From Methylophilaceae bacterium (GTDB lineage: Bacteria > Pseudomonadota > Gammaproteobacteria > Burkholderiales > Methylophilaceae): a stretch of 12,710 bases of DNA. Shown here one piece after another: positions 12,462 through 12,710 of this stretch. A program made the translations under genes and the position numbers. The notes beneath the pieces were generated by a model. That model saw only the letters and a program-made list of their open reading frames with translations. It was not told the DNA's origin and made no database searches. The DNA lies in assembly GCA_025362115.1 (NCBI GenBank), contig JANYIK010000125.1:1-12710 (forward strand), written 5' to 3'. The number at the start of each line of letters is the position of its first letter. Position 1 is the stretch's first letter.

Positions 12462-12710
12462 TCACTTTGCCAAAAACATTGGCACGTTGGGGCTTTCTGG
12501 ATTTGGTTTAATCTGCTGGCTTCTAGGATGAACGATAATATCCATTGCCTCCATCGGGATAGCGCCCAGCAACACCTGGTCGCCCATCACGGCGGCCGCA
12601 GTTACACAATCGCGCCCCATCATTTCCACCTTGATGGGCCCCACGTACCGCACCATTTTCCGCTCGCCATCGGCCAAGACGACCTCTCGCTGCCTGAGGT
12701 CAGTTAATTG
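12462..12710 (-). CDS. clan AA retroviral-like aspartic protease (C-terminal part)
   Basis: An open frame of 82 codons running off the right edge, so the N-terminus is outside. The visible sequence matches the C-terminal half of small bacterial 'clan AA aspartic proteases': VVLADGERKMVRYVGP, then IKVEMMGRDCVTAAAVMG, and VLLGAIPMEAMDIIVHP followed by KPNPESPNVP. In this family the catalytic DTG/DTA motif lies nearer the N-terminus, here out of view. Family members are about 120-130 aa. A TTG at 12677 is an in-frame possible start, but homology continues upstream of it (REVVLADG), so it is not the true start. The function of these proteases is poorly known; they are often found in accessory regions near toxin-antitoxin genes. 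Confidence 0.82.
   Translation of the reverse strand, partial: QLTDLRQREVVLADGERKMVRYVGPIKVEMMGRDCVTAAAVMGDQVLLGAIPMEAMDIIVHPRSQQIKPNPESPNVPMFLAK

Overview
The window looks like a chromosomal segment of a betaproteobacterium, probably of the Nitrosomonadales type (Methylophilaceae/Gallionellaceae-like). This rests on the divergent rluC/rne arrangement with a HAD phosphatase behind rluC, an RNase E with a long Arg/Ala/Pro-rich tail, a 6-oxopurine-type methylthiopurine phosphorylase next to def, hpnD for hopanoids, and radA. The genus is inference; no marker decides it.

Layout. Positions 1-1354 (minus): a Gph-like HAD phosphatase, cut by the window edge, overlaps the end of rluC. Positions 1355-1888: a 534-bp divergent promoter region that carries the long rne leader; a small hairpin partly covers the rne ribosome-binding site. 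Positions 1889-4309 (plus): rne, closed by a perfect 24-bp-stem terminator. Positions 4457-6352 (plus): a large TPR protein with a C-terminal glycosyltransferase-like domain, visibly more AT-rich than its neighbours. Positions 6358-6445 (minus): tRNA-Ser(UGA). Positions 6493-7765 (minus): the overlapping pair of methylthioinosine phosphorylase and peptide deformylase genes. Positions 7824-9096 (plus): hpnD and a small four-helix membrane protein of the 'phage holin 4' family. Positions 9097-9295: a block of GC-rich intergenic repeats. Positions 9296-11298 (minus): vapB-vapC-radA, with only 9 bp between vapC and radA.

From 11299 to the end the window turns into a small accessory island. It holds a broken N-terminal remnant of a GlcNAc-type glycosyltransferase whose reading frame ends inside a REP-like hairpin. 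It also holds a RelB/RelE-type toxin-antitoxin pair flanked by two 47-bp direct repeats (45/47 identical), and the C-terminal part of a retroviral-like (clan AA) aspartic protease. Each 47-bp repeat lies within one base of the stop codon of a minus-strand gene.

Most of the window is ordinary housekeeping sequence, and I see no convincing new multi-gene system. The best leads are the repeat/TA/pseudogene island at 11299-12710, the fusion of vapBC onto radA, the structured rne leader, and the duplicated MVET motif at the RNase E C-terminus.
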